DNA from: UBA1738 sp045591565
GTDB lineage: Bacteria > Bacillota > Clostridia > UBA1381
Length of the DNA: 11,801 nt
Assembly: GCA_045591565.1 (NCBI GenBank)
Contig: JAZNTB010000053.1
Location: forward strand, 1-11,801
Reading direction: 5' to 3'
The notes beneath the pieces were generated by a model. That model did no database searches. It was not told the origin of the DNA and was given only the letters and a program-made list of their open reading frames with translations. This document shows, one piece after another, positions 7,751-11,801 of this stretch. The translations under genes and the position numbers were made by a program. The number at the start of each line of letters is the position of its first letter. The first letter of the stretch is position 1.

Positions 7751-9454
7751 CTATTTCTTTATATCCTTCAAAATAAGCTGCAGATTTTCGCTGCCCCTAT
7801 ATGTATTTATATTCATACTGAAAGCAATACTCACAATGTCTCCCGCTCTTAGTTCTTCGCAGCATTCGCCCATACCGAACCCGACAGCATTAAACACTTG
7901 CCCGCCGCCTGAAAGGCGCATTCTGAGATGCTTTCCGCCTGTTCCCATCTTTTCCGCTGCAATAATCTTTAAATCCTTTGCGGAAAATACCGGTGTTTCA
8001 TTTCCTGCCCCGAAAGGCTCAAGTATTTCCAGCCTTTTTGCGCTGTTCATACTTATGCTCGCCGGAGACAGATTGCAGTCTATCTTTATCTTCGGCACAA
8101 GCTGCTCTTTATTTATATTATTCTTTGCAAACACATTTATTCTTTTGCGGAACTCGTCTATTTTGTCCTCATTTATGCTTATTCCCGCCGCCTGAGAATG
8201 ACCACCGAAAGCCGTGAGAATTTCCTCGCTGTCCGATACTGCATCAAACAGGTTCATTTCCTCAACAGACCTTCCCGAGCCTTTACCCTTTCCATTCTCA
8301 CACGAGATAAGGACACATGGACGGTAAAGCCTTTCGCAAATCCTTGATGCAACTATGCCGATAACACCATGATGCCAGCCCTTACCGCTCAGCACATATA
8401 CAAGCTGTTCCTGACTAAAGCTTTGAACCTGTTCCCATGCCTCATCGAAAATATTCTTTTCGATTTCCTGACGCTTTCTGTTCAGCTCATCAAGACGCTT
8501 GGCAATCTCCGCCGCCTTTTTATCGTCCTCGCATATCAAAAGCTCTACTGCCATCCCGGCATTTTCCATACGCCCTGCGGCGTTAAGCCTCGGTGCCAGC
8601 AAAAACGCAAGCGACATAGCATCCAGCGGTTTTTCTCCTGCTCCTGCTGCCGCCAAAAGTGCGCATATACCCTTATTTTGCGTATTTTGTACCGCCTTAA
8701 TTCCCTTGTCTACGATAATTCTGTTTTCATCTGTAAGCGGCATTACATCAGCAACAGTTCCTATCGCCGCAAATTCTACATATTCTTCAAATACATCTTT
8801 GGTTTTCATGCCAAGTTTAATCGCAAGTCCGAGTACAAGCTTAAATGCAACACCCACACCTGCAAGGCCGTCAAACGGATATGAGCTGTCCTGTCTTTTG
8901 GGATTGATAACTGCCGTAGCCTTCGGGAGTTCCTCGCGACATGTATGATGGTCTGTTATAACAATATCCATCCCTTGGGTTTTGGCAAATTCAACCTCGC
9001 CAATTGAGGCAATTCCGCAGTCCACCGACACCAAAAGCTTAACGCCCGCCCTTGCCATTTTATTTACGGCAAGAATATTGATTCCGTAGCCCTCAGAAAA
9101 TCGGTCCGGTATATAATAGTCAACATCCGCGCCGATACTCTTTAAAAACTTATAAACCGTTGCGGTCGCCGTAATGCCGTCCACATCATAGTCACCGTAA
9201 ACAACAATCTTTTCCTTAGCATCAACCGCTGCAAGAATACGCGCCGTAGCTTCCTCCATGCCGTCCAGCATGAACGGGTTGTGGACATTCTCAAGGCTTT
9301 TTTTGATAAATGCCCCTACCTCGCGCTCGGAAAATATGCCACGGTTCATTAAAATCACAGCCATTGCCGGCGGTATTTTCATTGCAGCAGCAAAGCTCTC
9401 TATATCCTCTTTTTCAAGCTGTTTATTTCTGTATTCCCAAATCTTTTCCTGCAT
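7751..9454 (-). CDS. recJ: Single-stranded-DNA-specific exonuclease RecJ
   Basis: RecJ degrades single-stranded DNA 5' to 3' in recombinational and mismatch repair. I choose the ATG at 9454 (567 residues): it has a TTTGGAG site at 9461-9467. The longer frame opens at a TTG (9511) without a ribosome binding site, and that TTG is part of the -35 promoter element, so it cannot be translated from this promoter. The DHH core has GDYDVDG (87-93), Asp145 in SVDCG and DHH (168-170). The DHHA1 domain has GSGRS (392-396) and FGGHSQAAG (416-424). A C-terminal OB-fold-like region runs from about 452. It lacks the long extra C-terminal extension of the roughly 786-residue Bacillus subtilis protein. First gene of the operon. 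Confidence 0.96.
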   Translation of the reverse strand: MQEKIWEYRNKQLEKEDIESFAAAMKIPPAMAVILMNRGIFSEREVGAFIKKSLENVHNPFMLDGMEEATARILAAVDAKEKIVVYGDYDVDGITATATVYKFLKSIGADVDYYIPDRFSEGYGINILAVNKMARAGVKLLVSVDCGIASIGEVEFAKTQGMDIVITDHHTCREELPKATAVINPKRQDSSYPFDGLAGVGVAFKLVLGLAIKLGMKTKDVFEEYVEFAAIGTVADVMPLTDENRIIVDKGIKAVQNTQNKGICALLAAAGAGEKPLDAMSLAFLLAPRLNAAGRMENAGMAVELLICEDDKKAAEIAKRLDELNRKRQEIEKNIFDEAWEQVQSFSQEQLVYVLSGKGWHHGVIGIVASRICERLYRPCVLISCENGKGKGSGRSVEEMNLFDAVSDSEEILTAFGGHSQAAGISINEDKIDEFRKRINVFAKNNINKEQLVPKIKIDCNLSPASISMNSAKRLEILEPFGAGNETPVFSAKDLKIIAAEKMGTGGKHLRMRLSGGGQVFNAVGFGMGECCEELRAGDIVSIAFSMNINTYRGSENLQLILKDIKK

Positions 9455-9460
9455 CTTTTT

Positions 9461-9467
9461 CTCCAAA
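9461..9467 (-). promoter_or_regulatory. Ribosome binding site that fixes the recJ start
   Basis: TTTGGAG on the minus strand lies 6 nt before the ATG at 9454. No comparable site precedes the upstream TTG at 9511. Confidence 0.8.
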
Positions 9468-9482
9468 AATATATTATATTTA

Positions 9483-9511
9483 ATTATATCATTTTTTTTA
9501 GGATTTTTCAA
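9483..9511 (-). promoter_or_regulatory. Sigma-A-type promoter of the recJ-relA-yaaA-recF-remB-gyrB operon
   Basis: On the minus strand TTGAAA (9511-9506), a 17-bp spacer and TATAAT (9488-9483) give a five-of-six -35 box and a perfect -10 box. Transcription would begin near 9476, leaving a leader of about 20 nt before the recJ ATG. No equally good promoter was found between the downstream genes. Confidence 0.85.
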
Positions 9512-9568
9512 GTTTTTTAGGGCAAAAAATGCTCTGAAAAAGGAAAAAAATAAAGTTTTTACACAAAC

Positions 9569-9591
9569 AAAAAAACACGCTTACAGCGTGC
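9569..9591 (-). terminator. Intrinsic terminator downstream of the tRNA 3'-end copy
   Basis: On the minus strand a 6-bp stem (GCACGC with GCGTGT, one G-U pair) and 5-nt loop are followed directly by a run of T. It lies just after the duplicated tRNA-Gln 3' end and before the recJ promoter. It would stop transcripts from the tRNA side before they enter recJ. It could also act weakly in the plus direction, where the strand has a CTTTTTATT tail. Confidence 0.75.
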
Positions 9592-9598
9592 TTTTTAT

Positions 9599-9618
9599 TG
9601 GCAGCGGGAACAGGATTC
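9599..9618 (-). repeat. Exact 20-nt copy of the tRNA-Gln 3' end (att-like or pseudo-tRNA fragment)
   Basis: Bases 9599-9618 are identical to 9743-9762, which encode the 3' half of the T loop and T stem, the acceptor 3' strand, the discriminator base and the CCA end of tRNA-Gln. The copy lies 144 nt downstream of the real tRNA end in the same orientation. Upstream of it the match stops abruptly at the T-loop position, so no tRNA can form. Duplicated tRNA 3' ends are typical of integration sites, but no integrase is nearby. Confidence 0.85.
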
Positions 9619-9694
9619 CTTGCCTGCTGGCAAGCCGGTTTGCGGCTCTTTCGTGCCACCGGCACGAAATTCACTACCGCTCGCTTCGAATCCT
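9612..9694 (-). repeat. 83-nt structured element with cloverleaf topology capped by T-loop sequence
   Basis: Read on the minus strand, a 7-bp outer stem (AGGATTC at 9694-9688 with GAATCCT at 9618-9612) closes three internal perfect hairpins. These are a 9-bp stem with a 3-nt loop (9669-9661 with 9657-9649), a 4-bp stem with a 5-nt loop (9646-9643 with 9637-9634), and a 6-bp stem with a 4-nt loop (9634-9629 with 9624-9619). The second and third share or abut base 9634, so one may lose a pair. The right end runs into the 20-nt tRNA-Gln 3'-end copy. The left end carries AGGATTCGAA, which is the reverse complement of the tRNA-Gln T-loop region. There is no open reading frame. It may be a small non-autonomous mobile repeat or a structured RNA; I recognise no named family. 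Confidence 0.6.
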
Positions 9695-9702
9695 TATAAA
9701 TT

Positions 9703-9736
9703 TCAAAACAAAACGGACACCATCAAAGTGTCCGTT
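9703..9736 (-). terminator. Terminator of the tRNA-Leu/tRNA-Gln transcript
   Basis: On the minus strand a perfect 9-bp stem (9736-9728 with 9720-9712) and 7-nt loop are followed by TTGTTTTG. It begins 7 nt after the CCA end of tRNA-Gln, the right place for the end of this tRNA transcript. Confidence 0.85.
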
Positions 9737-9742
9737 CCTATG

Positions 9743-9816
9743 TGGCAGCGGGAACAGGATTCGAACCCGTACAGAGTGAGTCAGAGTCACTAGTGCTACC
9801 ATTACACCATCCCGCT
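9743..9816 (-). tRNA. tRNA-Gln (anticodon CUG)
   Basis: A full 74-nt cloverleaf folds by eye. The acceptor AGCGGGA pairs with TCCCGCT, followed by discriminator G and an encoded CCA. The D stem is GTGT with GCAC. The anticodon stem AGTGA/TCACT encloses the loop CTCTGAC, which gives anticodon CTG and reads CAG. The T stem ACGGG/CCTGT has one G-U pair and the standard TTCGAAT loop. It lies 11 nt after tRNA-Leu and shares its promoter and terminator. Confidence 0.96.
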
Positions 9817-9827
9817 ATATTAAATTG

Positions 9828-9912
9828 TGGTGCGAGGGACGAGACTTGAACTCGCAAGGTATGAACCACACGCCCCTCAAACGTGCGCGTCTGCCGATTC
9901 CGCCACCCTCGC
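9828..9912 (-). tRNA. tRNA-Leu (anticodon GAG)
   Basis: An 85-nt class II tRNA. The acceptor GCGAGGG pairs with CCCTCGC, followed by discriminator A and an encoded CCA. The anticodon stem CACGT/GCGTG encloses TTGAGGG, giving anticodon GAG, which reads CUC and CUU. A long variable arm (GGT paired with ACC around a short loop) and a T arm with TTCAAGT loop complete the fold. First tRNA of the pair, just downstream of a consensus promoter. Confidence 0.96.
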
Positions 9913-9929
9913 CTATTCACAACTTCATT

Positions 9930-9958
9930 ATTATAGCAAAATAATTTTGGTTTGTCAA
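9930..9958 (-). promoter_or_regulatory. Consensus promoter of the tRNA-Leu/tRNA-Gln pair
   Basis: On the minus strand TTGACA (9958-9953), a 17-bp spacer and TATAAT (9935-9930) match the sigma-A consensus in all twelve positions. Start of transcription would be near 9923, about 11 nt before the tRNA-Leu 5' end. This is as expected for a highly expressed stable RNA. Confidence 0.93.
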
Positions 9959-10004
9959 CTATTATTTTAAAACTTTTTCCAAAAAAAATTCACAGTATTT
10001 CCCG

Positions 10005-10033
10005 TTGACGGTTTTACTTCTTTATGCTAAAAT
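10005..10033 (+). promoter_or_regulatory. Promoter of the XRE-like gene
   Basis: TTGACG (10005-10010), a 17-bp spacer and TAAAAT (10028-10033) match five of six bases in each box. It is divergent from the tRNA promoter. The -35 box lies inside a small inverted repeat, CCGT-TG-ACGG (10002-10011), which might be an operator half but is too short to rely on. Transcription starting near 10040 leaves a leader of about 15 nt. Confidence 0.75.
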
Positions 10034-10041
10034 TAAAAAAT

Positions 10042-10048
10042 GGAGGTG
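10042..10048 (+). promoter_or_regulatory. Ribosome binding site that fixes the XRE-like start
   Basis: GGAGGTG lies 6 nt before the ATG at 10055. An in-frame ATG at 10040 overlaps this site and lies at the expected transcription start, so it cannot be the working start codon. Confidence 0.85.
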
Positions 10049-10054
10049 TACAAA

Positions 10055-10453
10055 ATGACTATCGATTCCATCGTTTACCGGAATTTAATGCATCTTATTG
10101 AGAAAAACGGTCTTACTGAGCATCTTTGCACAACAGCATGCTGCCTTAATTCAAACTTTTTCCTCAATTACAGAAAAGGCATAACCAGGCACTTCCGTTT
10201 ATGTGACTTATTCGAGCTTGCAAAGTTTTTCGATGTTTCAATAGACTATCTGTGTCGATTTGAAAACACAGCCGACGAATTCTTTCTCCCGAAGCACAAA
10301 TTAAAGCCTCGGGACGAAAAAGTCTTAATGTACAACTTCAAAAAGCTCGACCCCGAGAGTCGGATAAGACTTGCGGACGCCATTTCAAAAGAACTCGCCG
10401 AAACCAAGGCAAGAGCGGCAAATGTGCGTCACAAAAAAACCGACGAGTCTTGA
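10055..10453 (+). CDS. Small XRE-like helix-turn-helix protein, function unknown
   Basis: A 132-residue protein with the start chosen from the ribosome binding site at 10042. Residues about 8-67 read like a divergent Cro/CI-type HTH: an RNLMHLIEKNGLT opening helix, a LNSNFFLNYRKG recognition-helix region and the LFELAKFFDVSIDYL closing segment common in clostridial XRE proteins. After residue 80 comes a charged helical tail (LKPRDEKVLMYNFKKLDPES) that may serve for dimerisation. Five cysteines lie in the HTH part (25, 29, 30, 50, 67), unusual for so small a regulator. The gene is divergent from the tRNA genes and directly precedes ricT, whose promoter overlaps its TGA stop. Target genes are unknown; self-regulation is a guess. 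Family confidence is moderate. Confidence 0.68.
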   Translation: MTIDSIVYRNLMHLIEKNGLTEHLCTTACCLNSNFFLNYRKGITRHFRLCDLFELAKFFDVSIDYLCRFENTADEFFLPKHKLKPRDEKVLMYNFKKLDPESRIRLADAISKELAETKARAANVRHKKTDES

Positions 10454-10478
10454 CATAGCCGGCATAATATACTATAAT
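10450..10478 (+). promoter_or_regulatory. Consensus promoter of ricT
   Basis: TTGACA (10450-10455), a 17-bp spacer and TATAAT (10473-10478) match all twelve consensus positions. The -35 box overlaps the TGA stop (10451-10453) of the XRE-like gene, so ricT can be transcribed strongly and independently of it. Confidence 0.9.
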
Positions 10479-10489
10479 TGAAGCTGCGG

Positions 10490-10511
10490 AAAGCCTGATA
10501 AAGGGCTTTTT
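10490..10511 (+). promoter_or_regulatory. Leader hairpin with T run in the ricT 5' region
   Basis: AAAGCC (10490-10495) pairs with GGCTTT (10504-10509) and is followed by further T residues. It lies at the very start of the ricT transcript, before the AAGGAG site (10521-10526). It may end transcripts of the XRE-like gene, or act as a weak attenuator or 5'-end stabiliser. The stem is short. Confidence 0.4.
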
Positions 10512-10533
10512 CAATAACTAAAGGAGTATTTAT

Positions 10534-11406
10534 ATGACAAAAATTGTTGGTGTCAGATTTAAAGCTGTAGGAAAAATTTATCATTTTAACCCTGCTGCTT
10601 TGGATATAAAAGTAGGCGACAGAGTAATCGTGGAAACCTCGCGCGGAGTGGAAATGGGTGAAGTCGTTACCGGACTTTGCGAAATCGCAGAGGAGGACCT
10701 TGCAAAGCCTTTAAAGGATGTAATACGCATTGCAACAGAAGATGATTTTGCCTGTGCCGAAGAAAATAAACGAAAGGAAAAAGAAGCTTTTTCCATATGC
10801 TGTGAGCTTATAAAAAACCATGGTCTTGAAATGAAGCTGGTCGAGGTTGAATATACCTTTGACCGCACAAAGGTTCTCTTTTATTTTACCGCAGATGGCA
10901 GAGTAGACTTCCGTGAGCTGGTAAAGGACCTGGCAAACCGTTTCAGGACAAGAATAGAACTTCGCCAGATTGGTATTCGTGACGAAGCAAAAACCTTAGG
11001 GAGTATCGGAATTTGCGGAAGGGAGTTATGCTGCTCTAAATTTTTAGGCGAATTTGCCCCTGTTTCCATTAAAATGGCAAAGGAGCAAGGCTTATCCTTA
11101 AATCCCACCAAAATCTCCGGAACCTGCGGAAGACTTATGTGTTGCCTGAAATTCGAACAGGAAACATATGAGGAAATGCTCCGCATTACACCGAAGCAAG
11201 GCTCTTTGGTCGAGACCCCCGACGGGCGTGGTACCGTTGAGTATATCGACATATTAAAAGGTCTTGTAAAGGTACGCATCGAGCAGGACAGAGAAACTGC
11301 CCTCAAGGAATATAATGCTACCGATATTAAAGTACTGAGAAAGGGCAAGGGAAAACCTTCCGACGAAAAAAATGACGAAGAAATCCTAAAAGCCCTTGAA
11401 GATTAA
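10534..11406 (+). CDS. ricT: PSP1-domain protein RicT (YaaT), RNase Y specificity factor
   Basis: RicT, with RicA and RicF, forms the Y-complex, which binds [4Fe-4S] clusters and directs RNase Y to certain mRNAs in Bacillus subtilis; it also affects sporulation, competence and biofilm formation there. The 290-residue length is usual. The signature cysteines are all present: GICGRELCCSKF gives Cys161, Cys166 and Cys167, and GTCGRLMCCLKFE gives Cys198, Cys203 and Cys204. The PSP1 core spans about 60-150, and a small KOW-like beta segment (GSLVETPDGRGTVEYID, 223-239) follows the cysteines. The ATG has AAGGAG at 10521-10526. In Bacillus the gene lies with holB and yabA; neither is adjacent here. 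It is followed instead by a ferredoxin and a TrmN6-like gene. Confidence 0.95.
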   Translation: MTKIVGVRFKAVGKIYHFNPAALDIKVGDRVIVETSRGVEMGEVVTGLCEIAEEDLAKPLKDVIRIATEDDFACAEENKRKEKEAFSICCELIKNHGLEMKLVEVEYTFDRTKVLFYFTADGRVDFRELVKDLANRFRTRIELRQIGIRDEAKTLGSIGICGRELCCSKFLGEFAPVSIKMAKEQGLSLNPTKISGTCGRLMCCLKFEQETYEEMLRITPKQGSLVETPDGRGTVEYIDILKGLVKVRIEQDRETALKEYNATDIKVLRKGKGKPSDEKNDEEILKALED

Positions 11407-11424
11407 AAAAAAGTGTGTTATAAT
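11396..11424 (+). promoter_or_regulatory. Promoter of the ferredoxin gene
   Basis: TTGAAG (11396-11401), a 17-bp spacer and TATAAT (11419-11424) with an upstream TG (extended -10). The -35 box lies within the last codons of ricT. This would give ferredoxin a strong separate transcript, as expected for an abundant protein. Confidence 0.78.
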
Positions 11425-11454
11425 AGACTCACATAATTCAAGGAGGTGTGGTAA

Positions 11455-11625
11455 ATGGCTTACAAAATTACAGACGAATGCATTAACTGCGGTGCTTGTG
11501 CTGCTGATTGTCCTGTAAACGCTATTACAGAGGGTGATGCTAAGTATGTTATCGATGCTCACGCTTGTATCGATTGCGGCGCTTGTGCAGGTACTTGCCC
11601 TGTTGAAGCTATCACAGAAGGCTAA
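11455..11625 (+). CDS. 2[4Fe-4S] ferredoxin, clostridial type
   Basis: A 56-residue electron carrier that binds two [4Fe-4S] clusters and serves low-potential electron transfer in anaerobic metabolism, for example with pyruvate:ferredoxin oxidoreductase or hydrogenase. Both cluster motifs are complete: Cys9, 12, 15 and 19-Pro, then Cys38, 41, 44 and 48-Pro, each in the CxxCxxCxxxCP pattern. The two halves resemble each other (CINCGACAADCPVNAITEG and CIDCGACAGTCPVEAITEG), showing the classic internal duplication. A very strong AAGGAGGTG site (11440-11448) precedes the ATG. Its own promoter lies in the end of ricT and a strong hairpin follows, so it is probably mostly a single-gene transcript. 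The partner enzymes are not in the window. Confidence 0.97.
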   Translation: MAYKITDECINCGACAADCPVNAITEGDAKYVIDAHACIDCGACAGTCPVEAITEG

Positions 11626-11638
11626 TTACTTATAAGAT

Positions 11639-11667
11639 ACAAGGGCAGGCTCTGGCCTGCCCTTGTT
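11639..11667 (+). terminator. Strong hairpin after the ferredoxin gene
   Basis: A perfect 12-bp stem (11639-11650 with 11655-11666) with a 4-nt loop. The tail TTGATTAAA is poor in T, so termination may be incomplete. The hairpin may also protect the 3' end of a stable ferredoxin mRNA and allow some read-through into the next gene. Confidence 0.75.
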
Positions 11668-11682
11668 GATTAAAGGGATAAT

Positions 11683-11801
11683 ATGATATTATATGATGAT
11701 GAAACGTTGACACGTGTCAACGATAATATAGAATTAATACAAAAAAAGGACGGTCTTACCTTTGGCACCGACGCATATCTGCTCTCTGCATACATGCGGG
11801 A
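11683..11801 (+). CDS. trmN6: Probable tRNA1(Val) A37 N6-methyltransferase, N-terminal fragment
   Basis: Only the first 39 codons are in the window. The segment ELIQKKDGLTFGTDAYLLSAYM (codons about 17-38) matches the start of the TrmN6/YabB family of SAM-dependent methyltransferases, which modify A37 of tRNA-Val; those proteins begin with a similar xIQxKxGFxFGTDAVLL stretch. The catalytic NPPY motif lies beyond the window, so the assignment rests on this stretch and on position: yabB lies near yaaT in Bacillus too. The ATG follows a modest AAAGGG site (11672-11677). An 18-bp perfect palindrome overlaps codons 8-14. Confidence 0.7.
   Translation, partial: MILYDDETLTRVNDNIELIQKKDGLTFGTDAYLLSAYMR
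11705..11722. repeat. 18-bp perfect palindrome within the start of the TrmN6-like gene
   Basis: CGTTGACACGTGTCAACG reads the same on both strands. In the mRNA it could form a 7-bp hairpin with a 4-nt loop about 20 nt inside the coding region. As DNA it has the form of a dimer-binding operator. Either use is inference. Confidence 0.6.

Noticed and set aside
6489..8195. Two long plus-strand open frames (274 and 286 codons) opposite relA and recJ
   Set aside because: They lie antisense to clearly conserved genes, have no good ribosome binding site or recognisable domain, and have the composition of shadow frames.
9455..9511. N-terminal extension of RecJ from a TTG at 9511
   Set aside because: No ribosome binding site, and the TTG belongs to the -35 box of the operon promoter, upstream of the transcription start.
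9738..9920. 60-residue minus-strand open frame across both tRNAs
   Set aside because: It is a translation of tRNA-Leu and tRNA-Gln sequence, a well-known source of false small proteins.
10040..10054. Upstream ATG of the XRE-like gene
   Set aside because: It overlaps the GGAGGTG ribosome binding site and coincides with the expected transcription start.
1..11801. Replication origin
   Set aside because: The recF-gyrB block suggested it, but I saw no cluster of DnaA boxes, no long AT-rich unwinding region and no dnaA or dnaN.
1..11801. CRISPR array, toxin-antitoxin pair, phage or transposase genes
   Set aside because: No regularly spaced repeats and no matching protein motifs were seen on either strand.

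Overview
The window looks like chromosomal core sequence from a low-to-mid GC Firmicute of class Clostridia. The grounds are a clostridial 2[4Fe-4S] ferredoxin (so probably an anaerobe), the yaaA-recF-remB-gyrB block, a RicT/YaaT gene, strong AGGAGG-type ribosome binding sites and sigma-A-like promoters with 17-bp spacers. An Oscillospirales-like lineage is my guess from the feel of the proteins and was not tested.

Layout. Bases 2-865 (+) hold the C-terminal 287 residues of S-adenosylmethionine synthetase (metK). It ends at a bidirectional terminator shared with a convergent SGNH/GDSL hydrolase (1896-901, -). From about 9510 down to 1950 on the minus strand runs one long, tight gene train: recJ, relA/spoT, yaaA (S4 domain), recF, remB, gyrB. 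Intergenic gaps are only 1-19 nt and a good promoter lies in front of recJ, so I infer a single transcript of about 7.5 kb. It joins single-strand exonuclease repair, (p)ppGpp metabolism, recombination mediation and DNA supercoiling. The usual neighbours dnaA-dnaN (before yaaA), apt (between recJ and relA) and gyrA (after gyrB) are absent.

Bases 9512-10054 are non-coding but dense. A consensus promoter drives tRNA-Leu(GAG) and tRNA-Gln(CUG) on the minus strand, followed by a terminator. Beyond it lies an 83-nt structured element with cloverleaf topology (9612-9694) that ends in an exact 20-nt copy of the 3' end of tRNA-Gln, then a second terminator. This element is the least explained thing in the window.

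From 10005 onward the plus strand carries a small divergent XRE-like helix-turn-helix protein, ricT (RNase Y specificity / Fe-S protein), a 56-residue 2[4Fe-4S] ferredoxin and the first 39 codons of a TrmN6-like tRNA methyltransferase. Each of the first three has its own readable promoter. The ricT promoter overlaps the stop codon of the HTH gene, and the ferredoxin promoter lies inside the end of ricT.

No phage genes, transposase, CRISPR array or defence system is visible. Most of the window is housekeeping; the novelty lies in gene order, a few residue changes and the tRNA-linked element.
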